This document shows positions 1 through 8,199 of a stretch of DNA of 64,000 bases, one piece after another (position 1 is the stretch's first letter; every line of letters begins with the position of its first letter). Location of the stretch: positions 496,001 to 560,000 of the forward strand of contig OZ244068.1 in the NCBI GenBank assembly GCA_965215615.1, written 5' to 3'. The notes beneath the pieces are model-generated. The model saw nothing but the letters and a program-made list of their open reading frames with translations, was not told the DNA's origin and did not search any database. The position numbers were made by a program, and so were the translations under genes. This stretch comes from CBDATA01 sp965215615 (lineage in GTDB: Bacteria; Acidobacteriota; Vicinamibacteria; Marinacidobacterales; Marinacidobacteraceae).

Positions 1-1
1 G

Positions 2-1174
2 CTGTTCCCCGAGCTTTGCCTCGTCCAGGTCGCTTCCGCGGAAGTCGAGGCGGTCGTGGATCCGCTCGCGGTTTCCGACCTGACCCCGATCTTCGACCTG
101 ATCGCCGATTCTTCGGTGCTGAAGGTGGTCCACTCCGGCAAGCATGATTTCGACATCTTCCACGCGCTCGCCGGAGTGGTGCCGAAAAACGTCTTCGATA
201 CCCAGATCGCGGCTGCGGTGATCGGGCACGGGAAGCGGGTGCAGATCGCCCTGAGCGCTCTGGTCGCCGGATTCGTCGGGCGCGAACTCTCGAAGAACGA
301 ACAGATGTCCGACTGGCTCCAGCGCCCCCTGAAGCCGCGCCAGGTCGAGTACGCCATCGCCGATGTCCGCTACCTGCTGCGCCTTCGGGAGAAGCTCGTG
401 GAGCGGGCCCGGGCACTCTCCCGGCTGGACTGGCTGGAGCAGGAGATGGCACCTCTCACCGAGGCCTCTTCCTACGGACTCGCTCCGGAAGACGAGTACT
501 ACCGGAATCTGGACATGCCGGGTTTCACTCCTTCGCAGCGGGGCTCGCTTCGAACACTCGCCGCCTGGCGGGAGCGACGGGCGCGCCGGTCCAACCGCCC
601 GCGCCCCTGGGTGCTGCGGGATGCCGTTCTGCGTGACCTCGCCCGCCGTCAGCCGAAGACGCGGGATGCGATGCTGCTCCCCTATCAGGAGGGCGGCCGC
701 CGGCCGGGGAAAATCGATCCGAAGACGATCCAGCACGCCCGCTCGGTGATCTCCAAAAACCACGAAGACCTGCTCCGCGAGATCGCGAAGGGCAGGGCCA
801 ACCCGGTGCAGTTCACCGGCCCCGGCAAGGTCGAGCGGCGGGCGGCCCCCGAATCCCTCGCCCTGCTGCTCGATACCTGGCTGAAGCTCCGCGCCGCCGA
901 GCACGGAGTGGCACCCGAACTGCTCGCCACCAGCGAGGAGCTCCGGGTCATCGCTGCCACCTATCCGAATCCGCCTTCCGGTATCCGGCCGCTCCGCGGT
1001 TTTCGTCGCCGGATTCTCGGGGAAGACCTGCTCCTCATCCTGTCGGGCAAGGCGGTCATCCAGGTGGACGCGAGACAGGACGAACCCGGCGCGCTTCCTC
1101 CCATCCGCCTCACCCGGCCCGGCCGTCTTGGCCGCTTCTTCCTTCGGGACTCCCGCCCCGCCGCTTCCTCATGA
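2..1174 (+). CDS. rnd: Ribonuclease D (5'-truncated by window edge)
   Basis: A 3'-5' exoribonuclease of the DEDDy family that trims structured RNA 3' ends, classically tRNA precursors. The frame is open from base 2, before the first ATG at 56, and already encodes family-like sequence (LCLVQVASAE, then VDPLA), so the true start lies upstream of the window. Visible motifs are exonuclease motif II (HSGKHDFDIF), the following DTQIAA segment, and motif III with the tyrosine spacing (YAIADVRYLL). A helical HRDC-type RNA-binding domain follows (around PSQRGSLRTLAAWRERRARR). The C-terminal third looks like the second HRDC-like region of bacterial RNase D. The stop overlaps the start of the next gene by four bases (ATGA), suggesting translational coupling to the transporter. 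The identity is confident; only the extreme N-terminus, with the first acidic motif, is missing. Confidence 0.9.
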   Translation: MFPELCLVQVASAEVEAVVDPLAVSDLTPIFDLIADSSVLKVVHSGKHDFDIFHALAGVVPKNVFDTQIAAAVIGHGKRVQIALSALVAGFVGRELSKNEQMSDWLQRPLKPRQVEYAIADVRYLLRLREKLVERARALSRLDWLEQEMAPLTEASSYGLAPEDEYYRNLDMPGFTPSQRGSLRTLAAWRERRARRSNRPRPWVLRDAVLRDLARRQPKTRDAMLLPYQEGGRRPGKIDPKTIQHARSVISKNHEDLLREIAKGRANPVQFTGPGKVERRAAPESLALLLDTWLKLRAAEHGVAPELLATSEELRVIAATYPNPPSGIRPLRGFRRRILGEDLLLILSGKAVIQVDARQDEPGALPPIRLTRPGRLGRFFLRDSRPAASS

Positions 1175-2481
1175 CCGAAAAGACTCCCTGGTATCGCGTT
1201 CTCTGGGTCCAGATCATGTTCGGGCTCGCGCTCGGCATCGTCTATGGCGTGGTTGCCGCTGCCGCCGGCTGGAGCGGGTTCACGAACGACTGGATCGCCC
1301 CCTTCGGAACCCTGTTCATCAACGGGTTGCAGCTCATCGCGGTGCCGCTCGTGCTCTCGACCCTGATCGTCGGGGTGGCTTCGCTGAACGATCTCAGGAA
1401 GGTCAGCCGGATGGGCGGCAAGACGCTCGTGGTCTATATCACGACCACCGCCATCGCCGCGACGATCGGACTTTCCTACGCCAACCTGTTCCGCCCCGGC
1501 GACCAGGTGCCCGTGACGATGCAGGACGAGCTGCGGGAGCGCTACGAGACGGCGGTGGAAGCCCGCGAGGGACAGGCCGACGACGTGTCCGAAAGCCGCG
1601 GCCCGCTTGCCCTGCTGACCGACATCGTGCCCTCCAATCTGGTGTCCGCTGCTTCGAGCAACCGGAACATGCTCCAGGTGGTCTTCATCGCCTTGATGGC
1701 CGGGGTCGCCCTCATCCGCATCCCCGGCCAGACCGCCGCCCCGCTGCTCGGCTTCTTCAAGGCTCTCGAAGCGGTGGTGGTGGAGTTCGTGCACCTCATC
1801 ATGCGCTTCGCTCCGCTCGGGGTCTTCGCGCTGCTGGCCGGGGCGATCACCGGGATGGCAGGGGACGATCCGGGCGAGATCGTGAGCCTGCTGGGAGCGC
1901 TCGGGTTCTATTGCGTCGTGGTGATCGCGGGGCTTTTGACCCAGATGTTCGTCGTCTATCCGCTGGTGCTGCGCCTGTTCAGCCCCATCGGGGTCCGCCG
2001 CTTCTTCCGCGCCGCCGCCCCCGCGCAGATCGTGGGCTTCTCCACGAGTTCGAGCGGCGCCACCCTTCCGGTGACCATGGACCAGGCCCAGACGAAGCTC
2101 GGGGTCCAGGAGGAGGTCTCCTCTTTCGTCCTGCCGCTCGGTGCCACCGTGAACATGGATGGAACCGCGCTCTATCAGGGGGTCGCGGCGATCTTCATCG
2201 CCCAGTCCCTCGCGATCCCGATCGGGCTGGAAGGTCAGCTCACGATCGTCATCACCGCGGTCCTCGCCTCCATCGGGAGCGCCGCGGTGCCCGGTGCCGG
2301 ACTCATCATGCTGGTCATCATCCTCCAGGCCATCGGGGTTCCGACCGAAGGGGTCGCCCTCATCCTCGGGGTGGACCGGGTCCTCGACATGGTCCGGACC
2401 TCGACCAACATCACCGGCGACCTCGCGGTGGCCTCGGTGGTGGCGGCATCCGAAGGAAAGCTCGAACCGGTCGCTGACTAA
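1171..2481 (+). CDS. Dicarboxylate/amino acid:cation symporter (DAACS/SLC1 family)
   Basis: An inner-membrane secondary transporter of the GltP/DctA type that imports acidic amino acids or C4-dicarboxylates with H+ or Na+. The 436-residue protein is of normal family length. It has many hydrophobic segments, the serine-rich re-entrant loop (STSSSGATLPVTM, about residue 290), and the substrate- and cation-binding motif NMDGTALYQGV (about residue 327). The C-terminal RVLDMVRTSTNITGD region carries the conserved Asp/Asn pair. Its ATG overlaps the RNase D stop. Its own stop overlaps by four bases the stop of the convergent thioredoxin-like gene, so there is no room for a terminator between them. 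The exact substrate cannot be read from sequence alone. Confidence 0.92.
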   Translation: MTEKTPWYRVLWVQIMFGLALGIVYGVVAAAAGWSGFTNDWIAPFGTLFINGLQLIAVPLVLSTLIVGVASLNDLRKVSRMGGKTLVVYITTTAIAATIGLSYANLFRPGDQVPVTMQDELRERYETAVEAREGQADDVSESRGPLALLTDIVPSNLVSAASSNRNMLQVVFIALMAGVALIRIPGQTAAPLLGFFKALEAVVVEFVHLIMRFAPLGVFALLAGAITGMAGDDPGEIVSLLGALGFYCVVVIAGLLTQMFVVYPLVLRLFSPIGVRRFFRAAAPAQIVGFSTSSSGATLPVTMDQAQTKLGVQEEVSSFVLPLGATVNMDGTALYQGVAAIFIAQSLAIPIGLEGQLTIVITAVLASIGSAAVPGAGLIMLVIILQAIGVPTEGVALILGVDRVLDMVRTSTNITGDLAVASVVAASEGKLEPVAD

Positions 2482-2999
2482 TCCAGCGTGCCGGTCTCGA
2501 TCAACTGGCCGATTTCCTCGTCCAGGATGTCGCCGACCGCGCCGAAGTAGCGTTTGATGAGCTTTCCGTCCCGCCCGATCAGGTACTTGGTCGGGTAGCC
2601 GAGGAAGGGGCCGAAGGAGTCCCGGTCGGCATCGCTTCCCAGCACGTTCGGGTAGGTCAGCCCGTGCTCGGCCACGAACTCCGCGATGTCCTCCGCGCTT
2701 CCGGATTCGAGCACGATCCCGAGCATCAGGAAGTCCTCTTCGGGGAGGTTCTCCGAAAGCTCCTGGAGATCCGGAAGCTCGGCGATGCAGGGGACGCACC
2801 AGGTGGCCCACAGATCCACGAGCACGACCTTGCCCGCTCCGTCACCCCGGAGGCTCACTTCGCCGTCGCCATCCGCCATCGGGAGATTCAGGTCCGGGGC
2901 CTCGGCGACGAGCCCGCCACCCGGTCCGTCGGCGGGCGGAGGAGCGACGCAGGCGGCGAGCGAGAAAAGAAGGGCGGGAACCAAAAGGCGTGCGGTCAT
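2478..2999 (-). CDS. TlpA/ResA-like thioredoxin lipoprotein
   Basis: A membrane-anchored periplasmic thiol-disulfide oxidoreductase. A lipoprotein signal with lipobox LAAC places the lipidated cysteine at residue 17. The thioredoxin fold carries the active-site WATWCVPC (Cys68/Cys71), followed by the AhpC/TSA-like segment and a late cis-proline region (GYPTKYLIGRDG). Proteins of this type reduce apocytochrome c haem-binding cysteines or other exported thiols. The two genes upstream on the same strand encode a c-type cytochrome and a CcdA-like electron carrier, so a role in cytochrome c maturation or extracytoplasmic thiol redox is likely. The stop overlaps the convergent symporter gene by four bases. 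Confidence 0.88.
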   Translation of the reverse strand: MTARLLVPALLFSLAACVAPPPADGPGGGLVAEAPDLNLPMADGDGEVSLRGDGAGKVVLVDLWATWCVPCIAELPDLQELSENLPEEDFLMLGIVLESGSAEDIAEFVAEHGLTYPNVLGSDADRDSFGPFLGYPTKYLIGRDGKLIKRYFGAVGDILDEEIGQLIETGTLD

Positions 3000-3018
3000 C
3001 GGAGCAACTCCCCCCTGT

Positions 3019-3405
3019 TCAGCGGGGCGGCTGGAGAGTGCGGAGGTAGAGAACCACCTGCCAGCGCTCGTCTTCGGTAAGGGTCCGGGCCATCCCCGGC
3101 ATCGGCTTCTTCCCTTCGGTGATCTTGAAGAAGATCTCGCCGTCGGTCATCCGGTCCCGCGCTTCGGCCGTCGAGATGTCGGCGGGAGCCGGCCGGATGA
3201 AGCGGGTGGCCTTGCCGTCGCCCTTGCCGGCTTCTCCGTGGCAGGACTCGCAGCGGGCGCGGAAGTGCGTCTTTCCCTCGGCAATCGCCTCTTCGCTCGC
3301 TTCGAGCGGGTTCGCAACCGCCCGTGCCTCCTCCGGAACGACCCAACCCTCTTCCTGGGGGGCCGCTGCGAGCAACCAGAAGGCGAGCAGCGGGATGGCT
3401 GTCAT
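3019..3405 (-). CDS. Secreted monohaem cytochrome c
   Basis: A small exported electron carrier. The ATG at 3405 is preferred over longer upstream frames because it starts a clear signal peptide (MTAIPLLAFWLLAAAP) and gives the four-base ATGA overlap with the ccdA-like stop. The 128-residue product has one haem-attachment motif CESCH (Cys52, Cys55, His56) and a likely distal methionine in PMPGMARTL (Met102 or Met105). This is the layout of class I cytochromes of the cbb3/CccA type. It is co-transcribed between a CcdA-like membrane protein and a TlpA-like thioredoxin, which would supply electrons for haem ligation. Its redox partner is not evident here. Confidence 0.85.
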   Translation of the reverse strand: MTAIPLLAFWLLAAAPQEEGWVVPEEARAVANPLEASEEAIAEGKTHFRARCESCHGEAGKGDGKATRFIRPAPADISTAEARDRMTDGEIFFKITEGKKPMPGMARTLTEDERWQVVLYLRTLQPPR

Positions 3406-4133
3406 CCGAGGATGGGCAGGAAGGTCAGGTACTGCGAGAGCCACTGCAGACTGTCGGTGAATACCAGGACCCCGATCACGACCAGAAGCCCGCCGGCGAT
3501 CCGCTCCACGAGCTGCATCCGCTTCTTGATCCTGGAGGAAAGAGCGAGGAAGCGGTCCACCGCGATCCCGGTGAGCAGGAAGGGGATGCCGAGTCCGAGC
3601 GAGTAGGCGCTCAGCAGCACCACGCCCTGTCCCACCGTCTCGTGGCTGGCGGCGAGGACCAGTACCCCGGCGAGGATGGGGCCGATGCAGGGCGACCAGC
3701 CGAACGCGAAGGCGAGGCCGATCCCGAAGCTGCCGATCAGGGTGGCGGGCTCGGTTTCGGTCTGGATGCGCCTCTCCACGTTCAGGAACGGAATCCGCAG
3801 CACTCCCATCGTATGGAGGCCGAAGACGATGATCACCGTTCCGGCGATCCATGCGAGCCAGCGCCGGTTGGCGGCGAGCCACTGCCCGGCGTAAGTCGCC
3901 GATGCCCCCATCGCCACGAACACGATCGAGAAGCCGATCACGAACGCCACCGTGTTCACGATGACCCGCCTCCTCCGGGCGCGGGTCTCGGCGGAATCGG
4001 CCGCTTCGCTCAGCTCGGTCAGCGAAGTCCCGGAAACGAAGGAGATGTAACCGGGAACGAGCGGCAGAACGCACGGAGAGAGGAACGAGATCACTCCGGC
4101 ACCGGCCGCGGTCACGAGCGAGAGAAGGTCCAT
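3402..4133 (-). CDS. ccdA: CcdA-like cytochrome c biogenesis / DsbD transmembrane protein
   Basis: A six-helix inner-membrane protein that carries reducing equivalents from cytoplasmic thioredoxin to periplasmic thioredoxin-like proteins. Two conserved Pro-Cys motifs mark the redox pair: FLSPCVLPLVPGYI (Cys21) and GWSPCIGPILAG (about Cys148). At 243 residues it has the usual length of stand-alone CcdA. It is first in a minus-strand operon: it overlaps the cytochrome start by four bases, and the TlpA-like lipoprotein follows. This is a common arrangement for supplying electrons to cytochrome c maturation. The divergent promoter region is the 53 bases between here and the DUF309 gene. Confidence 0.9.
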   Translation of the reverse strand: MDLLSLVTAAGAGVISFLSPCVLPLVPGYISFVSGTSLTELSEAADSAETRARRRRVIVNTVAFVIGFSIVFVAMGASATYAGQWLAANRRWLAWIAGTVIIVFGLHTMGVLRIPFLNVERRIQTETEPATLIGSFGIGLAFAFGWSPCIGPILAGVLVLAASHETVGQGVVLLSAYSLGLGIPFLLTGIAVDRFLALSSRIKKRMQLVERIAGGLLVVIGVLVFTDSLQWLSQYLTFLPILG

Positions 4134-4186
4134 GCGGGTTCGGGATGAGTTCGGGGGGAGGAATCCTATCGGGAACCGGGTAGCCT

Positions 4187-4582
4187 GTGCCGATGGGCGT
4201 GGCTCCCGATTTTCTCGACGAGGCCATCCGCCTCTTCAACAAGAAGAACTACTACGCCTGCCACGATGTCCTCGAGGAGGAATGGGTGGGGACGCGCGGC
4301 CCCCGTCGGGAGGCGCTCAAGGCACTCACCATGATCGCGGCGGGGATGCATCATCTCCAGACATCGGAGTTCCGGGGGGCCGTGAGCCTCCTGACCCGCG
4401 GGCTCGAAATCCTCGACGGGGTGCCCGGGGAGCAGCACCTGCTGGATCCCGGAGGGTTTCGCGAGCCGGTCCGGTCAGCGGCCGCGAAGGCGGCCCGGAT
4501 CCTTCGCGGTGAATCGGTCGAATTCGTCTCCTCGGATCTCCCGGCGTTCCGCCGCCCCCGCGCCTCTTCTGGCGGGAAGTGA
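4187..4582 (+). CDS. DUF309-family protein
   Basis: A small cytoplasmic helical protein of the DUF309 family; the molecular function is unknown. The signature lies in the N-terminal half: FLDEAIRLFNKKNYYACHDV followed by LEEEWVG, a histidine- and glutamate-containing two-helix motif, then a second helical hairpin (ALKALTMIAAGMHH). The start could be the GTG at 4187 or the ATG at 4193; both keep the conserved motif and neither has a strong Shine-Dalgarno. It is divergent from the ccdA operon and 30 bases upstream of the peptidase gene, so the two may be co-transcribed. Confidence 0.8.
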   Translation: MPMGVAPDFLDEAIRLFNKKNYYACHDVLEEEWVGTRGPRREALKALTMIAAGMHHLQTSEFRGAVSLLTRGLEILDGVPGEQHLLDPGGFREPVRSAAAKAARILRGESVEFVSSDLPAFRRPRASSGGK

Positions 4583-4612
4583 TGGCCTTGTTGTAAAATC
4601 GCCTCTTTAACC

Positions 4613-5539
4613 ATGCCCATTCCCCGCAGGCCCCCGACCAGAATGCTCGGTCGCTTCCGGATCCCGTCCGGTTCGCGGCTGGTCGTCTTCCCGCCTGACG
4701 GGGACGCTCCCCGCCAATTCCGTGTCCCCGGTTGGGCAGGCGTGGTCTTCGCCGCCCTCGCGGTTCTCGTCACGGCTTCGCTCGGGCACTATGCCTGGCT
4801 CATGGGGAGCGGCGCGGGCTTCGATGCGCTCGACATCGCGAAGGAGCGGGAGCTCCTGCGGCGGGAGAACGCCGAGTCCGCGCGGGAAGCGGAGCGGATG
4901 GCGGAGCAGATCGAGGGAATCGAGTTCCAGATGCGGCGGCTCGCGGTCCTCGCCGGAGCCGAGCCGGTCGAGCGTCCGTTCGAAGGCGTGGGCGGCGCGG
5001 CGACCGCGGGCGGGTTCGACTACGTCAGCGAGCGGATGGAGGAACTCTCCTCCCGGATCGCCCGCCTCGACGAGCAGGGGGTCGCTCTCGAGCGGCTGCT
5101 GGAAGAAAAAAGCCGGCTGATCGCCTCCACCCCCACCGTCTGGCCGGTGCGCGGGTACATCTCCTCCCGCTTCGGGCGTCGTCCCGACCCGTTCACCGGC
5201 GAGATCGAGTGGCACCAGGGGCTCGACGTGTCCACGAGCGTGGGTGTCCCGGTGCGCTCCACCGCGGAAGGTTTCGTGCTCTCGACCGGGCGCTCCCCCA
5301 CCTACGGGATGGAAGTGGCCGTGTCCCACGGGTTCGGGATGGTGACCCGCTACGCGCACCTTTCGCGGATCGATGTGCGGGAGGGCCAGCAGTTGCGACG
5401 GGGCCAGGTTCTCGGAGCGGTGGGAAACACCGGTCGCAGCCGGGGGCCGCACCTCCACTACGAGGTCTGGCTGAACGGAAAGGCGCAGGATCCACTGCAT
5501 TACATCGTGGACTACGCGCCCGCCCCGCTCCCCGGCTGA
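4613..5539 (+). CDS. M23-family (LytM) metallopeptidase, membrane-anchored
   Basis: A cell-wall endopeptidase or regulator of peptidoglycan hydrolysis. Residues about 40-62 form one hydrophobic anchor (VVFAALAVLVTASLG), residues about 70-170 are rich in coiled coil, and the C-terminal 120 residues are the LytM domain. Zinc-ligand and catalytic motifs are visible: HQGLDVST (first His and Asp), RYAHLS, and HLHYEVW. All metal ligands appear present, so the enzyme is probably active rather than a degenerate NlpD/EnvC-type activator. A T-rich base run lies just before the start. Downstream begins the 369-base gap that precedes the Zorya-like genes. Confidence 0.88.
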   Translation: MPIPRRPPTRMLGRFRIPSGSRLVVFPPDGDAPRQFRVPGWAGVVFAALAVLVTASLGHYAWLMGSGAGFDALDIAKERELLRRENAESAREAERMAEQIEGIEFQMRRLAVLAGAEPVERPFEGVGGAATAGGFDYVSERMEELSSRIARLDEQGVALERLLEEKSRLIASTPTVWPVRGYISSRFGRRPDPFTGEIEWHQGLDVSTSVGVPVRSTAEGFVLSTGRSPTYGMEVAVSHGFGMVTRYAHLSRIDVREGQQLRRGQVLGAVGNTGRSRGPHLHYEVWLNGKAQDPLHYIVDYAPAPLPG

Positions 5540-5908
5540 GCGCCGATCCGGCCGGGTTTTCGGGAGTGGCTGAATCCGCCGTTGCTCCCTGGTCGGCCCC
5601 GACGGCCAGTGAAGCGGAAATCGAGTAGATTCGTCTCTTGACTTCTTCCCCGGACATGGCGCGCCAGACTGCCTGATTTGATCCCCCCCCCCCCCCCCCC
5701 GAAATAGCCGAGTAACCCGGGCAGAGCAGCCCGCGTTAGCGGCGGCAGGTGCTGAAACACAGCGGTGTGGGGGCGCAATCTTCGCGGCCGAATCTGCAGG
5801 CATCGGGAATTCGGGCCGTCGAGAGATCGTTGGCTCTGGCGAGTCTCGGCGTGAACTCTTCGGTGACTGTTCCATCCCGAAAGTCACACGCGAGCGGTAG
5901 CAAAATCC
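5540..5908. other. Gene-free leader before Zorya-like operon
   Basis: These 369 bases carry no convincing gene. Short frames exist but lack family resemblance and a ribosome-binding site. The only striking element is the 18-base C tract at 5683-5700. The GC content drops after the tract, marking entry into the acquired Zorya region. The zorA promoter must lie here, but I cannot place a convincing -35/-10 pair. Confidence 0.5.
5683..5700. repeat. Poly-C homopolymer tract, 18 bases
   Basis: An uninterrupted run of 18 cytosines (18 guanines on the other strand) between the M23 peptidase gene and zorA. Tracts of this length are prone to slipped-strand length change in vivo and to miscalling in sequencing. 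It lies about 210 bases upstream of zorA and is not inside any gene I accept. It could modulate promoter spacing, mark an integration junction, or be an assembly artefact. Confidence 0.9.
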
Positions 5909-7423
5909 ATGTTCTTGGGATCAGTACTCGAATCCCTATTCAGCGGGACTTCTGCAGAGGCGGTCACCGAGATTTTTCTGTGGGTGCTCGTCCTCGTCCT
6001 TGGCTTCCTAATCTTCGGCGCGAAAAAACGGAAGTGGACAACGTGGGTAGTTCAGGGTCAAACCATCCTTACCACGGTCGGTGTGCTCGGCACGTTTGTG
6101 GGAATCGCTGTCGGCCTCTTGGGTTTTGATCCCAAAGAAATTCAACAGAGTGTTCCGCTGCTCCTCGCTGGCCTGACCACGGCTTTCCAAACAAGCGTCG
6201 TGGGCATGGCATTTGGCCTTTTCTTCAAGCATTGTCCATGGATTCATCCCGGTGATGCCACCAAAGATGCCTCGCCAGAGGTGGGTCCAGAAGAAATCCA
6301 CGAAGCGCTGAGCCAGCAAATCCAATTGCTGGAAGCGACTCGTGATGCCATTGCCGGAGGCGAGGAGTCGAGTCTCGCCGGTCAACTCAAGCTGCTACGC
6401 GTGGATATTGCGGACCAGTACCGAGAGAACCATCGCACACGAAAGGAGTTCACAGAAGAATTGTGGAGTCAGATGAGTGGCTTCGGCGACTTCCTCGCGC
6501 GTTCTGCGACGGAACAGGTCATCGAAGCTCTCAAGCAGGTTATCGTTGAATTCAACGAAAAATTGACCGAACAATTCGGCGAAAACTTCAAAGCGCTCGA
6601 CGCCTCGGTCAAGAAGCTCGTGGGTTGGCAGGAGAACTATCGCCTGCAGCTCGAACGCCTCCACTCACTTTACGAGGAGTCCGTGCGTTCGGCAGCCGCC
6701 GTGGAATCTTCGGTGAACGCGATCGCCGAGTCGAGTGCCAGCATTCCCTCGGCCATGGAACAGCTCGGAACCTTCGTCGAAACAGCAAATCATCAAATTT
6801 CCGAGCTGGAGCGACATCTTGCTGCGTTCGAAGAACTACGAGACAAGGCCGTGGCAGCTGTACCCGAGACACGGCAGGCGATCGAGGCGATAATTAGCTC
6901 TTTGACCGACACCATGAAAGAAGCGTCAAATCATCATGACAATCTTGCGAATCAGATGCTTGAACAACAGCAGAAATTGGCAGAAACGCAGGCTTTACAA
7001 GCGGAGGAGGCGATCAAAATTCTCCAGAAGATGGCGGAGTTCGGGGAACGCATGCAACAGGATGTCAAAATGGCAGTGGAGCGTTCCGAAGAACATCTAA
7101 GCCATCTTGCGGATTCGATGCGTGAGGGGGTGAGCGGCCTGCAAGAACAGATCGCGGCATCGACCAAGGGGTTACTCGACGAACAGTCGCGAACCGTGCA
7201 ACAGGCAGTGGCGACTTTCCGAACCCAGATGGAAGAAGTCATACGGAATACACGAGGTTCTGTGGAACAGCAACAGGAAAAGATGAACGAGGCGATGAAT
7301 CAGGAGATTGAGCGCGTCATGAATGCGATGGGACGTTCTCTCGCCCAAATTTCGGATACTTTCACTCGAGATTACCAAAAACTCACAGAGCAAATGCGCG
7401 GAATCGTGAGTCGGGCGAACTAA
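5909..7423 (+). CDS. zorA: ZorA-like MotA/TolQ-type motor subunit with long coiled-coil tail
   Basis: The likely membrane stator subunit of a Zorya anti-phage system. The first 115 residues hold three hydrophobic helices. The first (around IFLWVLVLVLGFLIFG) is followed by a MotA/ExbB-like pair (ILTTVGVLGTFVGIAVGLLG, then SVPLLLAGLTTAFQTSVVGM). The remaining roughly 380 residues are long, charged and glutamine-rich coiled coil, the tail that distinguishes ZorA from flagellar MotA. At 504 residues it is shorter than many ZorA proteins of type I systems. Genes for a MotB-like ZorB (17 bases downstream) and an HNH protein complete a type II-like set. Codon use is less GC-biased than in secA or the M23 gene, consistent with horizontal acquisition. 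The identification is by architecture and neighbours, without a search. Confidence 0.8.
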   Translation: MFLGSVLESLFSGTSAEAVTEIFLWVLVLVLGFLIFGAKKRKWTTWVVQGQTILTTVGVLGTFVGIAVGLLGFDPKEIQQSVPLLLAGLTTAFQTSVVGMAFGLFFKHCPWIHPGDATKDASPEVGPEEIHEALSQQIQLLEATRDAIAGGEESSLAGQLKLLRVDIADQYRENHRTRKEFTEELWSQMSGFGDFLARSATEQVIEALKQVIVEFNEKLTEQFGENFKALDASVKKLVGWQENYRLQLERLHSLYEESVRSAAAVESSVNAIAESSASIPSAMEQLGTFVETANHQISELERHLAAFEELRDKAVAAVPETRQAIEAIISSLTDTMKEASNHHDNLANQMLEQQQKLAETQALQAEEAIKILQKMAEFGERMQQDVKMAVERSEEHLSHLADSMREGVSGLQEQIAASTKGLLDEQSRTVQQAVATFRTQMEEVIRNTRGSVEQQQEKMNEAMNQEIERVMNAMGRSLAQISDTFTRDYQKLTEQMRGIVSRAN

Positions 7424-7440
7424 GGCCGGGGCGGAGACCT

Positions 7441-8199
7441 ATGAGGGGCGTAGAGAGAATCTTCGGCATTGGCCCAATACGGGAGGATGGCCAGACTTGG
7501 CTCTCTGTCTCGGATCTCATGTCTGGATTGATGATGGTGTTCCTGCTCATTTCCGTCGCACAGATGCTTGCGCAACAGAGGCAGATAGAGGATCCGGTCT
7601 GGGGCGAGCGTGTGCTTTGCAAGCAGCTCCGCGACGAACTCCAACTTCCACAATACACCCCATACAACGTGGAGATTGGAAGCGGGAGGAGCGTTGACGA
7701 AGAGAGCTCGGGGCTCGATTGCCTCACGGTTCGTTTTGACGATCCGGATGTGCTCTTCGAAAGTGGTCAGACGACACTGCAGGATCGATTCAGAGAGAGC
7801 CTCGACGAGTTCTTCCCGCGATATCTGGAGATCCTCAAGAAGTGGCAAGAAGAAGAGTCTAACGGGAAAATCCGAGAGGTTCGCATCGAAGGACATACAT
7901 CGAGTGATTGGGTGGATACAGATGACGAATTGGAGGCCTTTCTCAACAACATGATCCTCTCGCAGGGAAGGGCGAGATCGGTTCTTCAATATATCCTCAA
8001 TGAAATAGTGCATGACGGACAGGACAACGAGTGGGTTCGTGAGCGAGTGAGGGCCGTCGGTTTCTCGTCGTCCCAGGTGGTCCGTGATGATGAGGGGGTC
8101 GAAGATCCCATCAAATCAAGACGCGTGCTTTTCCGTGTCTCCACGAACCTGGAGGAGGTATTCCGTCGCATTCCCGGTGACGGAGAGGACTATCAGTGA
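7441..8199 (+). CDS. zorB: ZorB-like MotB/OmpA-domain protein
   Basis: The likely partner of ZorA: a single-span membrane protein with a periplasmic OmpA/MotB domain that would anchor the motor to peptidoglycan. The N-terminal segment SVSDLMSGLMMVFLLISVAQ places a conserved aspartate (Asp25) at the start of the transmembrane helix, as expected for the ion-binding residue of ZorB and MotB. The C-terminal domain has OmpA-like motifs: FESGQTTLQDRF, then VRIEGHTSSDW, then SQGRARSVLQYI with the conserved arginine. A GGAG ribosome-binding site sits shortly before the ATG. Its stop overlaps the HNH gene start (TGATG). Confidence 0.82.
   Translation: MRGVERIFGIGPIREDGQTWLSVSDLMSGLMMVFLLISVAQMLAQQRQIEDPVWGERVLCKQLRDELQLPQYTPYNVEIGSGRSVDEESSGLDCLTVRFDDPDVLFESGQTTLQDRFRESLDEFFPRYLEILKKWQEEESNGKIREVRIEGHTSSDWVDTDDELEAFLNNMILSQGRARSVLQYILNEIVHDGQDNEWVRERVRAVGFSSSQVVRDDEGVEDPIKSRRVLFRVSTNLEEVFRRIPGDGEDYQ

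Noticed and set aside
961..2811. 616-codon minus-strand frame over rnd and the symporter
   Set aside because: A low-complexity shadow of two well-identified genes on the other strand.
5749..6129. Frame overlapping the start of zorA
   Set aside because: Different phase, no recognisable domain, and the real zorA transmembrane helices start at 5909.
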